64,000 bases of DNA from Dactylosporangium roseum (GTDB lineage Bacteria > Actinomycetota > Actinomycetes > Mycobacteriales > Micromonosporaceae). A program made the translations under genes and the position numbers. The notes under the pieces are model-generated. The model made no database searches and was not told where the DNA came from. It saw only the letters and a program-made list of their open reading frames with translations. Below, piece after piece: positions 8,378 to 16,573 of this stretch (position 1 is the stretch's first letter; the number at the start of each line of letters is the position of its first letter). The stretch spans positions 2,781,001-2,845,000 of the forward strand of contig NZ_CP073721.1 in the NCBI RefSeq assembly GCF_025264685.1. Direction: 5' to 3'.

Positions 8378-9781
8378 ATGCCTACTCTTACGGAACACGT
8401 CGATCCTGCCTTCATGGCGGCGTACGCCGAGGTGTGCCGCCGTCACCACGACGGCACGATGACGGACGCGGACTGGCAGCGGTGGGACGGCGAGCGGCTC
8501 GCCGCCGTGCTGCGCCACGTCGCGGATCGGTCTGCGTTCTACGGCCGCCACCTGTCCACCGTGGACCTGGGCCGGGTCACGCCGCGGACCCTGGACCGGC
8601 TGCCCTTCACGACCAAGGCCGATCTGCGCCGGGAGCAGCACGCGGTGCTGAGCGGCGACCTCGGCGACGCGTGCGTCTACTACGAGACCACCGGCACGAC
8701 CGGTCCGCCGACGCCCTGCCCGCGTGACGCCAAGGAGGTCGTGACGAGCAATTTGCACGTGGAGCGCGCCTGGCGCAGTATGTTCGGCCGCTACTTCGGT
8801 CACCGCATGCCCCGCGTCGCGCTGATGGGGCCGTCGGAGCTGTATGCGTTCGGCGACACGTTCGGCGCGGTCGCCACCGACCTGGGCGGCTTCCACGCCA
8901 AGATCTGGCCGGACTCGCCCCGGGTCGGCTTCGCCAAGGCGCTGCGGCTGCTGCGCGACCTCAGGTGCGAGGTCGTCGTCTGCGCGCCCGCGCTGTGCCT
9001 GACCCTGGCCAAGGCCGCCCTGCACCACGGCTACGACCTGCGCCGTGACTTCCACGTCAAGCTGTTCCTGGTGCTCGGCGAGATCTGCACCCCGGAGTTC
9101 GCCGCGAACGTCGAGTCGATCTGGGACGCGCCAGTGCACCATACGCTCTACGGCTCGCAGGAGGCGCACGCGATCGCCGCCGGCTGCTCGGCCAACCGGC
9201 TGCACATCGCCCGGCCGAACTACCTCGTCGAGGTCGTCGACCCGGACACCGGCGCCGCCCGGGGCGCGGGCGACGGCGAGCTGTGCCTCACCATGCTCGT
9301 CGACGGCGCGAAGCCGCTCGTCCGGTACCGGACGGGCGACCTCGTCTCGGTGCGTCACGGCACCTGCGACTGCGGCCTGTGCGGGCCGCTGGTCGAGGTG
9401 ACCGGCCGCGTCGGCGACGAGCTGCACCTCGGCGGATCCCGGTTCCGCCCGGCCGACATCGAGACCGCGGTGCTGGGCGAGGTCAACGGCTGCCTCGGCT
9501 ACCAGGTCCAGGTCGACCGCGGCGCCGACGGCGACGACCGGCTCACCGTCCGGCTCGACCTGCTGCCGGGCGCCGGATCGCACGAGCAGATCCGGGCCCG
9601 CGTCAGCGACCGGCTCGGCGTGCCCACGGAGGTGCGGGTCGACGACCGGCTCGACCCGATCACCAACATGGGCGCCCTCGTGAGCTGGAAGGCGGCCCGG
9701 ATCCAGGACAACCGTCAAGAGCCGGCCCGCGAGGTGCGCATCGCGCGGGCGGTCGCGGCCACGTACGACTACACCACCTGA
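8378..9781 (+). CDS. PaaK-like (phenylacetate-CoA ligase family) adenylate-forming enzyme
   Basis: 467 aa. It has the PaaK-type P-loop TTGTTGPPTPCPR, the YGSQEAHAIA core, the RYRTGDLV motif and a C-terminal GGSRFRPADIE segment. A Cys-rich stretch (CDCGLC) sits before the C-terminal subdomain, as in other PaaK relatives. It should activate a carboxylic acid as an acyl-AMP. In an NRPS cluster this suggests loading of a starter acid or unusual building block onto CoA or a carrier. The start is set at ATG 8378, with GAGG five bases upstream and 13 bases after the NRPS stop; an in-frame ATG near 8327 inside the NRPS end is less likely. The substrate is unknown. Confidence 0.85.
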   Translation: MPTLTEHVDPAFMAAYAEVCRRHHDGTMTDADWQRWDGERLAAVLRHVADRSAFYGRHLSTVDLGRVTPRTLDRLPFTTKADLRREQHAVLSGDLGDACVYYETTGTTGPPTPCPRDAKEVVTSNLHVERAWRSMFGRYFGHRMPRVALMGPSELYAFGDTFGAVATDLGGFHAKIWPDSPRVGFAKALRLLRDLRCEVVVCAPALCLTLAKAALHHGYDLRRDFHVKLFLVLGEICTPEFAANVESIWDAPVHHTLYGSQEAHAIAAGCSANRLHIARPNYLVEVVDPDTGAARGAGDGELCLTMLVDGAKPLVRYRTGDLVSVRHGTCDCGLCGPLVEVTGRVGDELHLGGSRFRPADIETAVLGEVNGCLGYQVQVDRGADGDDRLTVRLDLLPGAGSHEQIRARVSDRLGVPTEVRVDDRLDPITNMGALVSWKAARIQDNRQEPAREVRIARAVAATYDYTT

Positions 9782-9801
9782 CGGCGGAGAGGAGCAGCCC
9801 C

Positions 9802-11433
9802 ATGGCGGACCTCGATTGTGTGATCGTCGGCTACAACGACGGTGACTTCGACGACTACCGGGTGATGTGCGAACGGGCCGGCGCGCAGTCGCCCGAGATG
9901 CAGATCTTCCGCAAGGAGCACCTCGTCGTCGACGACCGCGCGATGCCGTTGATGGAGGTCATCAACACCGTCCGCAACCGGACCACCGGGCGGTCGGACC
10001 GCTATCACGTCGGGGAGGTGTTCAACCTCGCCGGCCTCTACCTGACCAACTATCTGCGCCGGCGGGGCGTGAGCGCGGAGCCGATCTCGCTGTTCAGCGC
10101 CGAGGCCGGCCACCTGGTCGACCTGCTCGAGCGCCGGCCGGCCGTGGTCGCGGTGACGACGACCTTCTACGTCAACATCGTGCCGGTCATCCCGGTCGTC
10201 GAGCTGATCCGCAAGCACGCCCCCGGCACGCACGTCGTCGTCGGCGGCCCGCTCGTCGACAACCTGTGCCGGGCCGGCATCAGCGACGAGGTCTCCGACC
10301 ACCTGTGGGCGATGGGCGCCGACACGTACGTGGTGGAGTCCCAGGGTGAGCGGACCCTGCACGAACTCTGCGTGGCCGTCAAGGAGGGCCGCGACCTCGA
10401 CTCGGTCGGCAACCTCGTCCACGCCGGCAGCGGCGAGTGGCGGATGACCCGCCGGGCGCCGGAGGCCAACGACCTCGACGACTGCTGGATCGACTGGTCG
10501 CAGTTCCGGGACGACCAGCTCGGCGCCACCTGCCAAACCCGTACGGCCCGCAGTTGCGCGTTCAAGTGCAGCTTCTGCGACTACCCGTCCCGCGCCGGTG
10601 CGCTGACCCTGGCCTCGGTCGACACGGTGCGCCGCGAGATGCGGCTGCTGGCCGAGCGCGGTGTGCGGAACGTCGTCTTCGTCGACGACACGTTCAACGT
10701 GCCGCCGAAGCGGTTCAAGGAGTTCTGCCGGATGATGATCGAGGAGGACCTGGGCCTGAGCTGGTACTCCTACTTCCGCTGCTCCAACGCCCGCGACACC
10801 GAGACGTTCGACCTCGCGGCGCGCAGCGGCTGCAAGGGTGTCTTCCTCGGCATCGAGTCCGGTGACGACGACGTGCTGTCCAACATGAACAAGCTCGCGC
10901 AGGACGCCCAGTATCGCACCGGGATCCGCGAACTCAACGCGCGCGGGGTCACCACCTTCGCCTCGATCATCGTCGGGTTCCCCGGCGAGAACGAGCGTAG
11001 CGTGCAGAACACCGTCGACTTCCTCAACGAGACGAAGCCGGCGTTCTGGCGCGCCCAGGCATGGTGGGCCAACCCGAAGTCGCCGGTGTTCAAGCAGCAG
11101 GAGATCCACGGCATCGAGGGCCGCGGCTATCAGTGGAAGCACCGCACGATGACCTCGGAGGAGGCTGCCGGACATTGCGACGCGATGTTCGAGCGGGTGA
11201 CCGAGCCGGTGTGGCTGCCGCTGTACGACTTCGACTTCTGGTCGCTGCCCTATCTCGACGGCAAGAACGTCGGCGTCGACGACCTCACCGCCGTCCTGCG
11301 CACGGCGCAGCGGCTGATGAGCGAGCGCGACCACCGCAACGCCTCCCCGCAGACGTTGGGCAAGACGTTCGGCGAGCTGGAACGGCAGATCACCGCGCTG
11401 TCCCCGACGCCGGCGAAGTTCACCGTGGACTGA
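9802..11433 (+). CDS. Cobalamin-binding radical SAM enzyme, PhpK-like methyltransferase family
   Basis: 543 aa. Residues 1-230 form a B12-binding-type domain (DCVIVGYNDGDFDDY start, then VVVGGPLVDNL). The radical SAM core follows with C252-x3-C256-x2-C259 (CAFKCSFC) for the [4Fe-4S] cluster, and the GIESGDD and IIVGFPGE segments of class B radical SAM methyltransferases. The N-terminus resembles PhpK, which methylates phosphorus in phosphinothricin-type pathways, but no phosphonate genes are seen here. Related class B enzymes methylate unactivated carbons in NRPS products, so C-methylation is more likely. A strong ribosome site (GGAGAGGAG, 9785-9793) precedes the ATG. It is the last gene of the NRPS unit. 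Confidence 0.87.
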   Translation: MADLDCVIVGYNDGDFDDYRVMCERAGAQSPEMQIFRKEHLVVDDRAMPLMEVINTVRNRTTGRSDRYHVGEVFNLAGLYLTNYLRRRGVSAEPISLFSAEAGHLVDLLERRPAVVAVTTTFYVNIVPVIPVVELIRKHAPGTHVVVGGPLVDNLCRAGISDEVSDHLWAMGADTYVVESQGERTLHELCVAVKEGRDLDSVGNLVHAGSGEWRMTRRAPEANDLDDCWIDWSQFRDDQLGATCQTRTARSCAFKCSFCDYPSRAGALTLASVDTVRREMRLLAERGVRNVVFVDDTFNVPPKRFKEFCRMMIEEDLGLSWYSYFRCSNARDTETFDLAARSGCKGVFLGIESGDDDVLSNMNKLAQDAQYRTGIRELNARGVTTFASIIVGFPGENERSVQNTVDFLNETKPAFWRAQAWWANPKSPVFKQQEIHGIEGRGYQWKHRTMTSEEAAGHCDAMFERVTEPVWLPLYDFDFWSLPYLDGKNVGVDDLTAVLRTAQRLMSERDHRNASPQTLGKTFGELERQITALSPTPAKFTVD

Positions 11434-11470
11434 GTCGGCTCCGACCACGCCGGCCTCCACCGCGCCCCGC

Positions 11471-11534
11471 TCTGGTTAGACCAGATGGTTCATCTGGAGA
11501 GACCATTGACGGCCGTGGTACGTACCAATACGCT
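11471..11534 (+). promoter_or_regulatory. Promoter and operator palindromes of the GntR gene; leaderless transcript likely
   Basis: TTGACG (11506-11511) and TACGCT (11529-11534), 17 bases apart, make a good sigma-70-type promoter whose start would fall about at base 11541, the A of the gene's ATG. Three perfect inverted repeats lie here: TCTGGT-TAG-ACCAGA (11471-11485), CCAGATG-GTT-CATCTGG (11481-11497) and TGGTACGTACCA (11516-11527). The last sits between -35 and -10. The TGGT/ACCA half-sites recall the TGGTCTAGACCA core of DasR-type GntR operators, so self-repression is likely. Confidence 0.65.
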
Positions 11535-11540
11535 CCATCC

Positions 11541-12272
11541 ATGACGGCCCCCGCTGACCCGCCAGGCAACCCGTCGCCCCTGTACGCCCAGATGGAGGAG
11601 GAGGTTCGCGACCGGATCGAGTCAGGCATATGGAGCCCGGGAACGACGCTCCCGTCAGAGCGTGATCTCTGTGAAGAGTTCGGCCTCAGCCGCGCCACGA
11701 CCCGGATGGCGCTGGCTCGTCTGGAGCGGGCGGGTCTCGTGCGGCGCATCCCGCGGCGCGGCACGATCGTGCTCGAGAAGAAGGCCAGCCTGAAGGCGCT
11801 TTCGCTGCAAGGCTTCACCGCACAGGTGCTGGAGGCGGGATCCTCGCCCACCAGCAAGCTGCTGCACTTCCAGACCGTCGTGCCGACACCCGCCGTGGCC
11901 GACCAGTTGGGCATCCCGTCCGACCGGCTCGTCTACAGCCTGGAGCGGCTTCGACGAGTCGACGGCGTCCCGGTGGGCCTGCACCGCAGCTACCTGCCCA
12001 TCGAGCTGGCCCCCGGGCTGGAGGAGCAGGATCTCGCGTCGAATTCGCTCTACACCGTGCTGTCCCGCAGGTACGGCATCGAGATTTCCGGCGCCCGCGA
12101 AACGCTCCAGTCCAGTCTCGCCACCAACTATGAATCCGCGTTGCTCGACGTGCCCGCCGGCGCACCGATGCTGCAGCTTTCGATCGTTCTCAGCGCGGCT
12201 GACGGGAGTCCCGTCGAGTTGGTTCGGGTGGCCCTGCGTGGTGACCGCGTGACCCTCACCTCGCAAATCTGA
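11541..12272 (+). CDS. GntR/HutC-family transcriptional regulator
   Basis: 243 aa. The N-terminal winged helix (about residues 10-80) shows the GntR pattern: PLYAQMEEEVRDRI, then GTTLPSERDLCEEFGLSRAT, then RIPRRGT. The rest is a UTRA ligand-binding domain (from about residue 95; SLERLRRVDGVPVGLHRSYLP), the kind that binds sugar phosphates or related small molecules. No ribosome site precedes the ATG, which fits a leaderless mRNA from the promoter just upstream. It lies 95 bases before the ECF transporter operon in the same direction and probably controls it in response to the imported compound or its phosphate. Confidence 0.92.
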   Translation: MTAPADPPGNPSPLYAQMEEEVRDRIESGIWSPGTTLPSERDLCEEFGLSRATTRMALARLERAGLVRRIPRRGTIVLEKKASLKALSLQGFTAQVLEAGSSPTSKLLHFQTVVPTPAVADQLGIPSDRLVYSLERLRRVDGVPVGLHRSYLPIELAPGLEEQDLASNSLYTVLSRRYGIEISGARETLQSSLATNYESALLDVPAGAPMLQLSIVLSAADGSPVELVRVALRGDRVTLTSQI

Positions 12273-12315
12273 ACAGTTCCAACACCCCTCCACCCCGTCA
12301 TCAACTGCGCATGAT

Positions 12316-12340
12316 CAGCCCCACCGGCGCGGTGGTGCTG
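12316..12340 (+). terminator. Stem-loop between regulator and transporter operon
   Basis: CCACCG-GCG-CGGTGG gives a 6-bp stem, extended by CAGC/GCTG outside one mismatch. There is no T tract after it. It may end the regulator transcript or attenuate read-through into the transporter genes; the role is a guess. Confidence 0.35.
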
Positions 12341-12367
12341 CTGGCTGTCTCATAGAGAGGCACAGTT

Positions 12368-13165
12368 ATGGGAACGGACCAGGTTCGTCAGATCGTCGAG
12401 GCGCTCGGTACCGGCACGATGAACGTCATCGGGGCCGTCGTTTTCGTCTTGGCGACGATCGTCTTCGTCATGGAGCTGGCCGGATACCGGCCCTACCTCA
12501 GGCGGCCGTTCGTCCGCCGCCACACGACCCGGTGGGACGCCATGGCACTGGTCAAGGTGGCGATCACCGCGGCGCTCTTCGGCGCCGGCTTGGCGATCTT
12601 CGCCGGCGTCGTGTTCGTGCCCGGAGTCGCGTACCTCCGGCCGGCCCAGGCCTTCACCACCGTGTTCGGCATCCTGTTCGGCTTGCCGGGTGCGTTGGGT
12701 GCCGGGCTCGGCAACTTCATCGGCGACATCTTCGCCGGAACCTTGACCCTCGGCTCCATCGCGGGCTTCATCGGCAACTTCATGTCCGCGTACGTGCCCT
12801 ATCGGATCGTCCACGCCGCCCGCCAGGCCGATCTCTCCGCAGCCCGCGACTTCGTACGCTATGTGTGGGCGGTCATCGCGGGCGCCTTCGTCATCGCCTT
12901 CTACATTCCCTGGTGGCTCGCGGTGCTCGGCATCATCCCCAGTGAAGTCGCCTGGACCGCGGTCTTCGGCAACATCTGGCTCAACGGCCTGGTCACGCCG
13001 TTGATCCTCGGCACGATCCTGCTGCGCGTGCTGTTTCCCTACGTTCAGCGCTGGAACATGTACTGGGCGGACTCCGAGCGTGCGGATCCCGCGCTGCGCA
13101 GTGACGGCCGTGCTCGGCGCGGCGCCGGCGACACCCGGCCGGTGGCCACCGGGGAGGAAGCCTGA
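12368..13165 (+). CDS. ECF transporter S component (substrate-binding membrane protein)
   Basis: 265 aa with about five or six hydrophobic segments and a hydrophilic C-terminal tail. The Gly-rich stretch GALGAGLGNFIGDIFAG followed by GFIGNFMSAYVPY is typical of ECF S components. It would bind the substrate in the membrane and dock onto the T and two ATPase subunits encoded next to it. The ATG has GAGAGG upstream. The stop overlaps the first ATPase start. The substrate is not known; the kinase, SIS and BtpA genes downstream point to a sugar- or nucleoside-like compound. Confidence 0.85.
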   Translation: MGTDQVRQIVEALGTGTMNVIGAVVFVLATIVFVMELAGYRPYLRRPFVRRHTTRWDAMALVKVAITAALFGAGLAIFAGVVFVPGVAYLRPAQAFTTVFGILFGLPGALGAGLGNFIGDIFAGTLTLGSIAGFIGNFMSAYVPYRIVHAARQADLSAARDFVRYVWAVIAGAFVIAFYIPWWLAVLGIIPSEVAWTAVFGNIWLNGLVTPLILGTILLRVLFPYVQRWNMYWADSERADPALRSDGRARRGAGDTRPVATGEEA

Positions 13166-14034
13166 TGCCGCTGCTCGAAATGTCGGACGTGACGTTCACC
13201 TACCGTGGCGCCCCGGAACCTTCGCTGCGTAACGTCACCCTGAACATCGAGATCGGCGACGTCGTCGGTCTTGCCGGCGCCAGCGGTGCCGGCAAGACCA
13301 CCCTGTGCCTGACGATGGCCGGCCTCGTCCCCCACAGCACCGGCGGCGATCTCGACGGGACCGTCCGCCTCGGTGGACGAGACACCGAAGCCGGACACCT
13401 CGGTGACTACCTGTGCCCGGTCGACAGCGACCGTGCCCTGGTCGCCATGACGTTCCAGGATCCCGAGTCGCAGGTGATCGGCATGTCGGTGGAAGAGGAT
13501 CTCGCCTTCGGCATGGAGAATCTCGGCCTGTCACGCGACGTGATGCGGGAGCGTCTCGATTGGGTCCTGGACTTCGTCGGGCTCGCCGACCTGCGCAGAA
13601 CATTTCCCTTCGCCCTCTCCGGCGGGCAGAAGCAACGCGTGGCGATCGCGGCGGCCCTGGTCATGCAGCCACGACTGCTCATCCTCGACGAGCCCACCTC
13701 GGAGCTGGATCCACAGAGCCGGGCCGAGATATACGACCTCATCCACCAGATGTCCCAGCGCCTGGAGCTCGCCGTGGTGGTTGTCGACCATTCGCTGGAG
13801 GACCTGGCCACCACCGCCAACCGCCTGCTCGTCCTCGACCGCGGTGCGCTGGTCTGCCAAGGCGGCCCGGATGAGGTGCTGCGGCAGATACCGCTGCTCC
13901 AGCAGGTCGGCATCCGGCCGCCGGACGTCGCCGTGATCGGCGCCGCCTGCATCGAGGCGGGCCTGGTCGAACCGGCGGTCGGCACCTTGAGCGACGAGAC
14001 TCGACTGGTGGACGCCTTGAGGACCCTTCCATGA
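13165..14034 (+). CDS. ECF transporter ATPase (A component)
   Basis: 289 aa ABC ATPase of the cobalt/ECF group. Walker A is GASGAGKTT, the Q-loop lies in MTFQDPESQV, the signature is LSGGQKQR and Walker B is LLILDEPT followed by the D-loop. The Q-loop sequence FQDPE is the usual one in EcfA proteins, which contact the coupling helices of the T component. The start ATG shares a base with the S-component stop and the stop overlaps the second ATPase start (ATGA), so the four transporter genes are translationally coupled. Confidence 0.93.
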   Translation: MPLLEMSDVTFTYRGAPEPSLRNVTLNIEIGDVVGLAGASGAGKTTLCLTMAGLVPHSTGGDLDGTVRLGGRDTEAGHLGDYLCPVDSDRALVAMTFQDPESQVIGMSVEEDLAFGMENLGLSRDVMRERLDWVLDFVGLADLRRTFPFALSGGQKQRVAIAAALVMQPRLLILDEPTSELDPQSRAEIYDLIHQMSQRLELAVVVVDHSLEDLATTANRLLVLDRGALVCQGGPDEVLRQIPLLQQVGIRPPDVAVIGAACIEAGLVEPAVGTLSDETRLVDALRTLP

Positions 14035-14867
14035 CCGTGATCCTGCGAACCTCGGGGCTCGTGCACCGCTACCCCGACGGTCGAGAAGCCCTCTCCGGGG
14101 TCGACGTCGAGATCCACCAGGGCGAGTTCGTCGCCATCGTGGGCCAGAACGGTTCCGGCAAGACCACCCTGGCCAAGCACTTCAACGGACTGCTACGGGC
14201 CACGGCCGGCACGGTCGAGGTCGCCGGCGAACTGGTGCGGCGGCAGAGCACAGTGGAGCTCGCCAGGGTGATCGGCTACTGCTACCAGAACCCTGACCAC
14301 CAGATCTTCGCCCCGACCGTCCGCGACGAGGTGCGGTTCGGACCCGCTCACCTCGGTCTCGACGAGACCGAGATCGATCGCCGGACCGAGCAGATCCTCG
14401 CTCTCGTCGACCTGCTGGATCGCCAGGACGAGTACCCGTTCAACCTGGGCCGGGGAGAACGGCAGAAGTTGGCGGTGGCCTCGGTGCTCGCCATCGAGCC
14501 CTCCGTGCTGATCGTCGACGAGCCCACCACGGGTCTCGACTGGCGCGGCGGCGAGGCCATGATGGGCCTGGTCGACGAGCTCAACAGACGAAGCACCACG
14601 GTCATCGTGATCACCCACGACATGAACCTGGTGGCGGAGCACGCCCGCCGCGTCGTCGTGATGGCGGGCGGGCGCAAGGTCGGCGACGGCACCCCACAGG
14701 ACGTCTTCGCGCAGGAGGAGGTGATGCGGCTGGCGCACCTGCGCCCGCCCCAGGCCTTCCGCATCTCCCAGGCCCTTCCACGGTTGTTCGCCTCGCCGAC
14801 CATGTCCGCCCGCGAGGCGACCGGCCACCTTCCCGCGCGCATGCCGGGCCAACTCGGGAAACGGTAG
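14031..14867 (+). CDS. ECF transporter ATPase (A' component)
   Basis: 278 aa, the second ATPase of the heterodimer. Walker A is GQNGSGKTT, the Q-loop is CYQNPDHQIF and Walker B is VLIVDEPTTGLDW. The signature reads LGRGERQKL, not the canonical LSGGQ, so one of the two composite ATP sites is probably degenerate; asymmetric sites are common in heterodimeric ABC ATPases. It overlaps the first ATPase by four bases. Confidence 0.92.
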   Translation: MTVILRTSGLVHRYPDGREALSGVDVEIHQGEFVAIVGQNGSGKTTLAKHFNGLLRATAGTVEVAGELVRRQSTVELARVIGYCYQNPDHQIFAPTVRDEVRFGPAHLGLDETEIDRRTEQILALVDLLDRQDEYPFNLGRGERQKLAVASVLAIEPSVLIVDEPTTGLDWRGGEAMMGLVDELNRRSTTVIVITHDMNLVAEHARRVVVMAGGRKVGDGTPQDVFAQEEVMRLAHLRPPQAFRISQALPRLFASPTMSAREATGHLPARMPGQLGKR

Positions 14868-14873
14868 GGGCAC

Positions 14874-15656
14874 ATGCAGTCGTTTCAACTGTACGAGCCG
14901 GGCAGCAGCTTCCTCTATCGCATGGATCCGCGGGTCAAACTCATCGCGGTCGCCGCGGTCTTCACGGTCAGCGTCCTGTTCCAGGACGCGAGATACCTGG
15001 CCCCCGTGTTCGTGTTCCTCCTCGGGGTGGCGGTGGCCGGCCGGGTCCCGCTCCGGAGGGTCGCCCTGCTGCTCAAGTCCCTCGCCGTCCTGGTAGCCAT
15101 CTCGATGGTGATGTGGCCCCTGATCTATCGCCAGGGCGAGGTCGTCTTCGAGGTCGTCGGACTCGGGGTGACCGACGCGGGCCTCCGCTACGGCATGGGC
15201 ATGTCGTTTCGCATCCTCGACATGGTCATCGCGCCGATCATCCTCTTCTTGACAACGCCGCAGTCCGACTTCGTCGCGGGACTCCGTCGGCTCGGACTGC
15301 CGTACCGCGCGGCCTTCGCCCTGGCCATGGCGTTCCGCTTCCTGCCAACTGTGGCGGGCGTGGGACAGACCATCGTCGAGGCCCAGCGCGCCCGCGGCAT
15401 GGACCCCTCCGCCGGAGGCGTGCGGCAACGGATCCGCAACCACAGCCGAATCCTGGGTCCACTGGTCATCACCTCGCTGCGGATCGCTCAGCAGACGATC
15501 CTCGCCGTCGAGGCACGTGCCTTCAGCATCGGCCGGCCCAGGACCACGTTCAAGTCGCTGACGTTCCGCCCGGTGGACACCTTCGCTGTCGTCTTCCTCG
15601 TCGCAGTGGTGGTGGCCGCCGCGGCGCTTCGCTTGCAGGGGCGGGGAGTCCTGTGA
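14874..15656 (+). CDS. ECF transporter T component (transmembrane coupling protein)
   Basis: 260 aa with several membrane spans. It carries the two Ala-Arg-x motifs of EcfT in the coupling helices: ARG at residues 173-175 (AQRARGMD) and a second, ARA, at 214-216 (VEARAFS). These bind the grooves of the two ATPases. The N-terminal YRMDPRVKL also matches the family. It starts six bases after the A' gene and overlaps the kinase gene (GTGA). With S, A and A' it completes a dedicated (group I) ECF transporter. Confidence 0.92.
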   Translation: MQSFQLYEPGSSFLYRMDPRVKLIAVAAVFTVSVLFQDARYLAPVFVFLLGVAVAGRVPLRRVALLLKSLAVLVAISMVMWPLIYRQGEVVFEVVGLGVTDAGLRYGMGMSFRILDMVIAPIILFLTTPQSDFVAGLRRLGLPYRAAFALAMAFRFLPTVAGVGQTIVEAQRARGMDPSAGGVRQRIRNHSRILGPLVITSLRIAQQTILAVEARAFSIGRPRTTFKSLTFRPVDTFAVVFLVAVVVAAAALRLQGRGVL

Positions 15657-16573
15657 TCACCGTGGGATGCGTCGGCGGCCTGACGCTCGACTGGGTGCGT
15701 TCCACTGCTGGAACCAGTGGCCCCTTCGTCGGTGGGAACGCGCTCTACAGCGCGGTCGGGGCGTGGCTGACGGGGGCGCGGCCCTCGATCTGCGCGGTGG
15801 TCGGCGCTGACTTCCCGGCCGACGTACTCGGCCGGCTGGCCGATCACGGGTTCGACATCAGCGCGGTGCGCCAGGTTCCCGGCCCCTCGTTCCAGGTACT
15901 CCTCGACGATTCCGGACCACGGCGTCAGGTCTCCTACCTCCCGTCGTCCGGCCACAACGACACGCTGGACCCCGAGGTGGGGCAGTTGCGGGACGACTGG
16001 AACGCGGCCCATCTCGCCGCGATCCCGACGTCGAGCCAGGAGCGCCTCGCCGCCGGGCTGACGCGGCGAAGGATTCCGTACACCCTGGACACCATCGTGA
16101 TCCCGGGCGAGATCGAGCCGGATGTCGACGCTCTGCTCGCCCTGGCGAGCCGCAGCGGCTGCTTCCTGCCCAGCCGGGAGGAGCTCGACCACCTGTGGCC
16201 GGATACGACGCCGAAGGACCAGGTGCTGCGGCTCGTGGCCGCGACCGGAACGCCGGCAGTGGTGACCTGCGGCGCTCTCGGATCCATCGGCTTCGACGGT
16301 CACCGGCTGGTCCACGTGCCGGCCTACCAGGGGACCGTCGTCGACACCACGGGAGCCGGTGACGCCTACAGCGGTGCCTACGCTGCCGCCCTCGCCCGTG
16401 GCGCGGACCTCGCCGAGGGGATGGCCGCCGCCGCCGCTGCCGCGTCGCTCGTCATCGAAGTGCACGGTGCGGATCAACTTCTCACCCCTGACCGCCAACA
16501 GACGGCCCGTCGTCGAGCAGAGTGTCTTCGCCAGATCACCACGGAGGAGAAGCCCTATGTCGTTGAACGCTGA
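15653..16573 (+). CDS. PfkB-family carbohydrate/nucleoside kinase
   Basis: 306 aa with GTG start overlapping the T-component stop. The C-terminal PfkB signature DTTGAGDAYSGAY holds the catalytic Asp and anion hole; the N-terminal GGLTLDW and GGNALYSA segments match the substrate-binding part of ribokinase-like enzymes. It most likely phosphorylates the compound brought in by the ECF transporter, trapping it in the cell. Ribokinase-like enzymes act on sugars, nucleosides and vitamins, so substrate class cannot be fixed from sequence alone. Confidence 0.88.
   Translation: MITVGCVGGLTLDWVRSTAGTSGPFVGGNALYSAVGAWLTGARPSICAVVGADFPADVLGRLADHGFDISAVRQVPGPSFQVLLDDSGPRRQVSYLPSSGHNDTLDPEVGQLRDDWNAAHLAAIPTSSQERLAAGLTRRRIPYTLDTIVIPGEIEPDVDALLALASRSGCFLPSREELDHLWPDTTPKDQVLRLVAATGTPAVVTCGALGSIGFDGHRLVHVPAYQGTVVDTTGAGDAYSGAYAAALARGADLAEGMAAAAAAASLVIEVHGADQLLTPDRQQTARRRAECLRQITTEEKPYVVER

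Noticed and set aside
9802-11433. Phosphinothricin-type phosphonate cluster
   Set aside because: The radical SAM enzyme resembles PhpK at its N-terminus, but no PEP mutase or other phosphonate gene is in the window.
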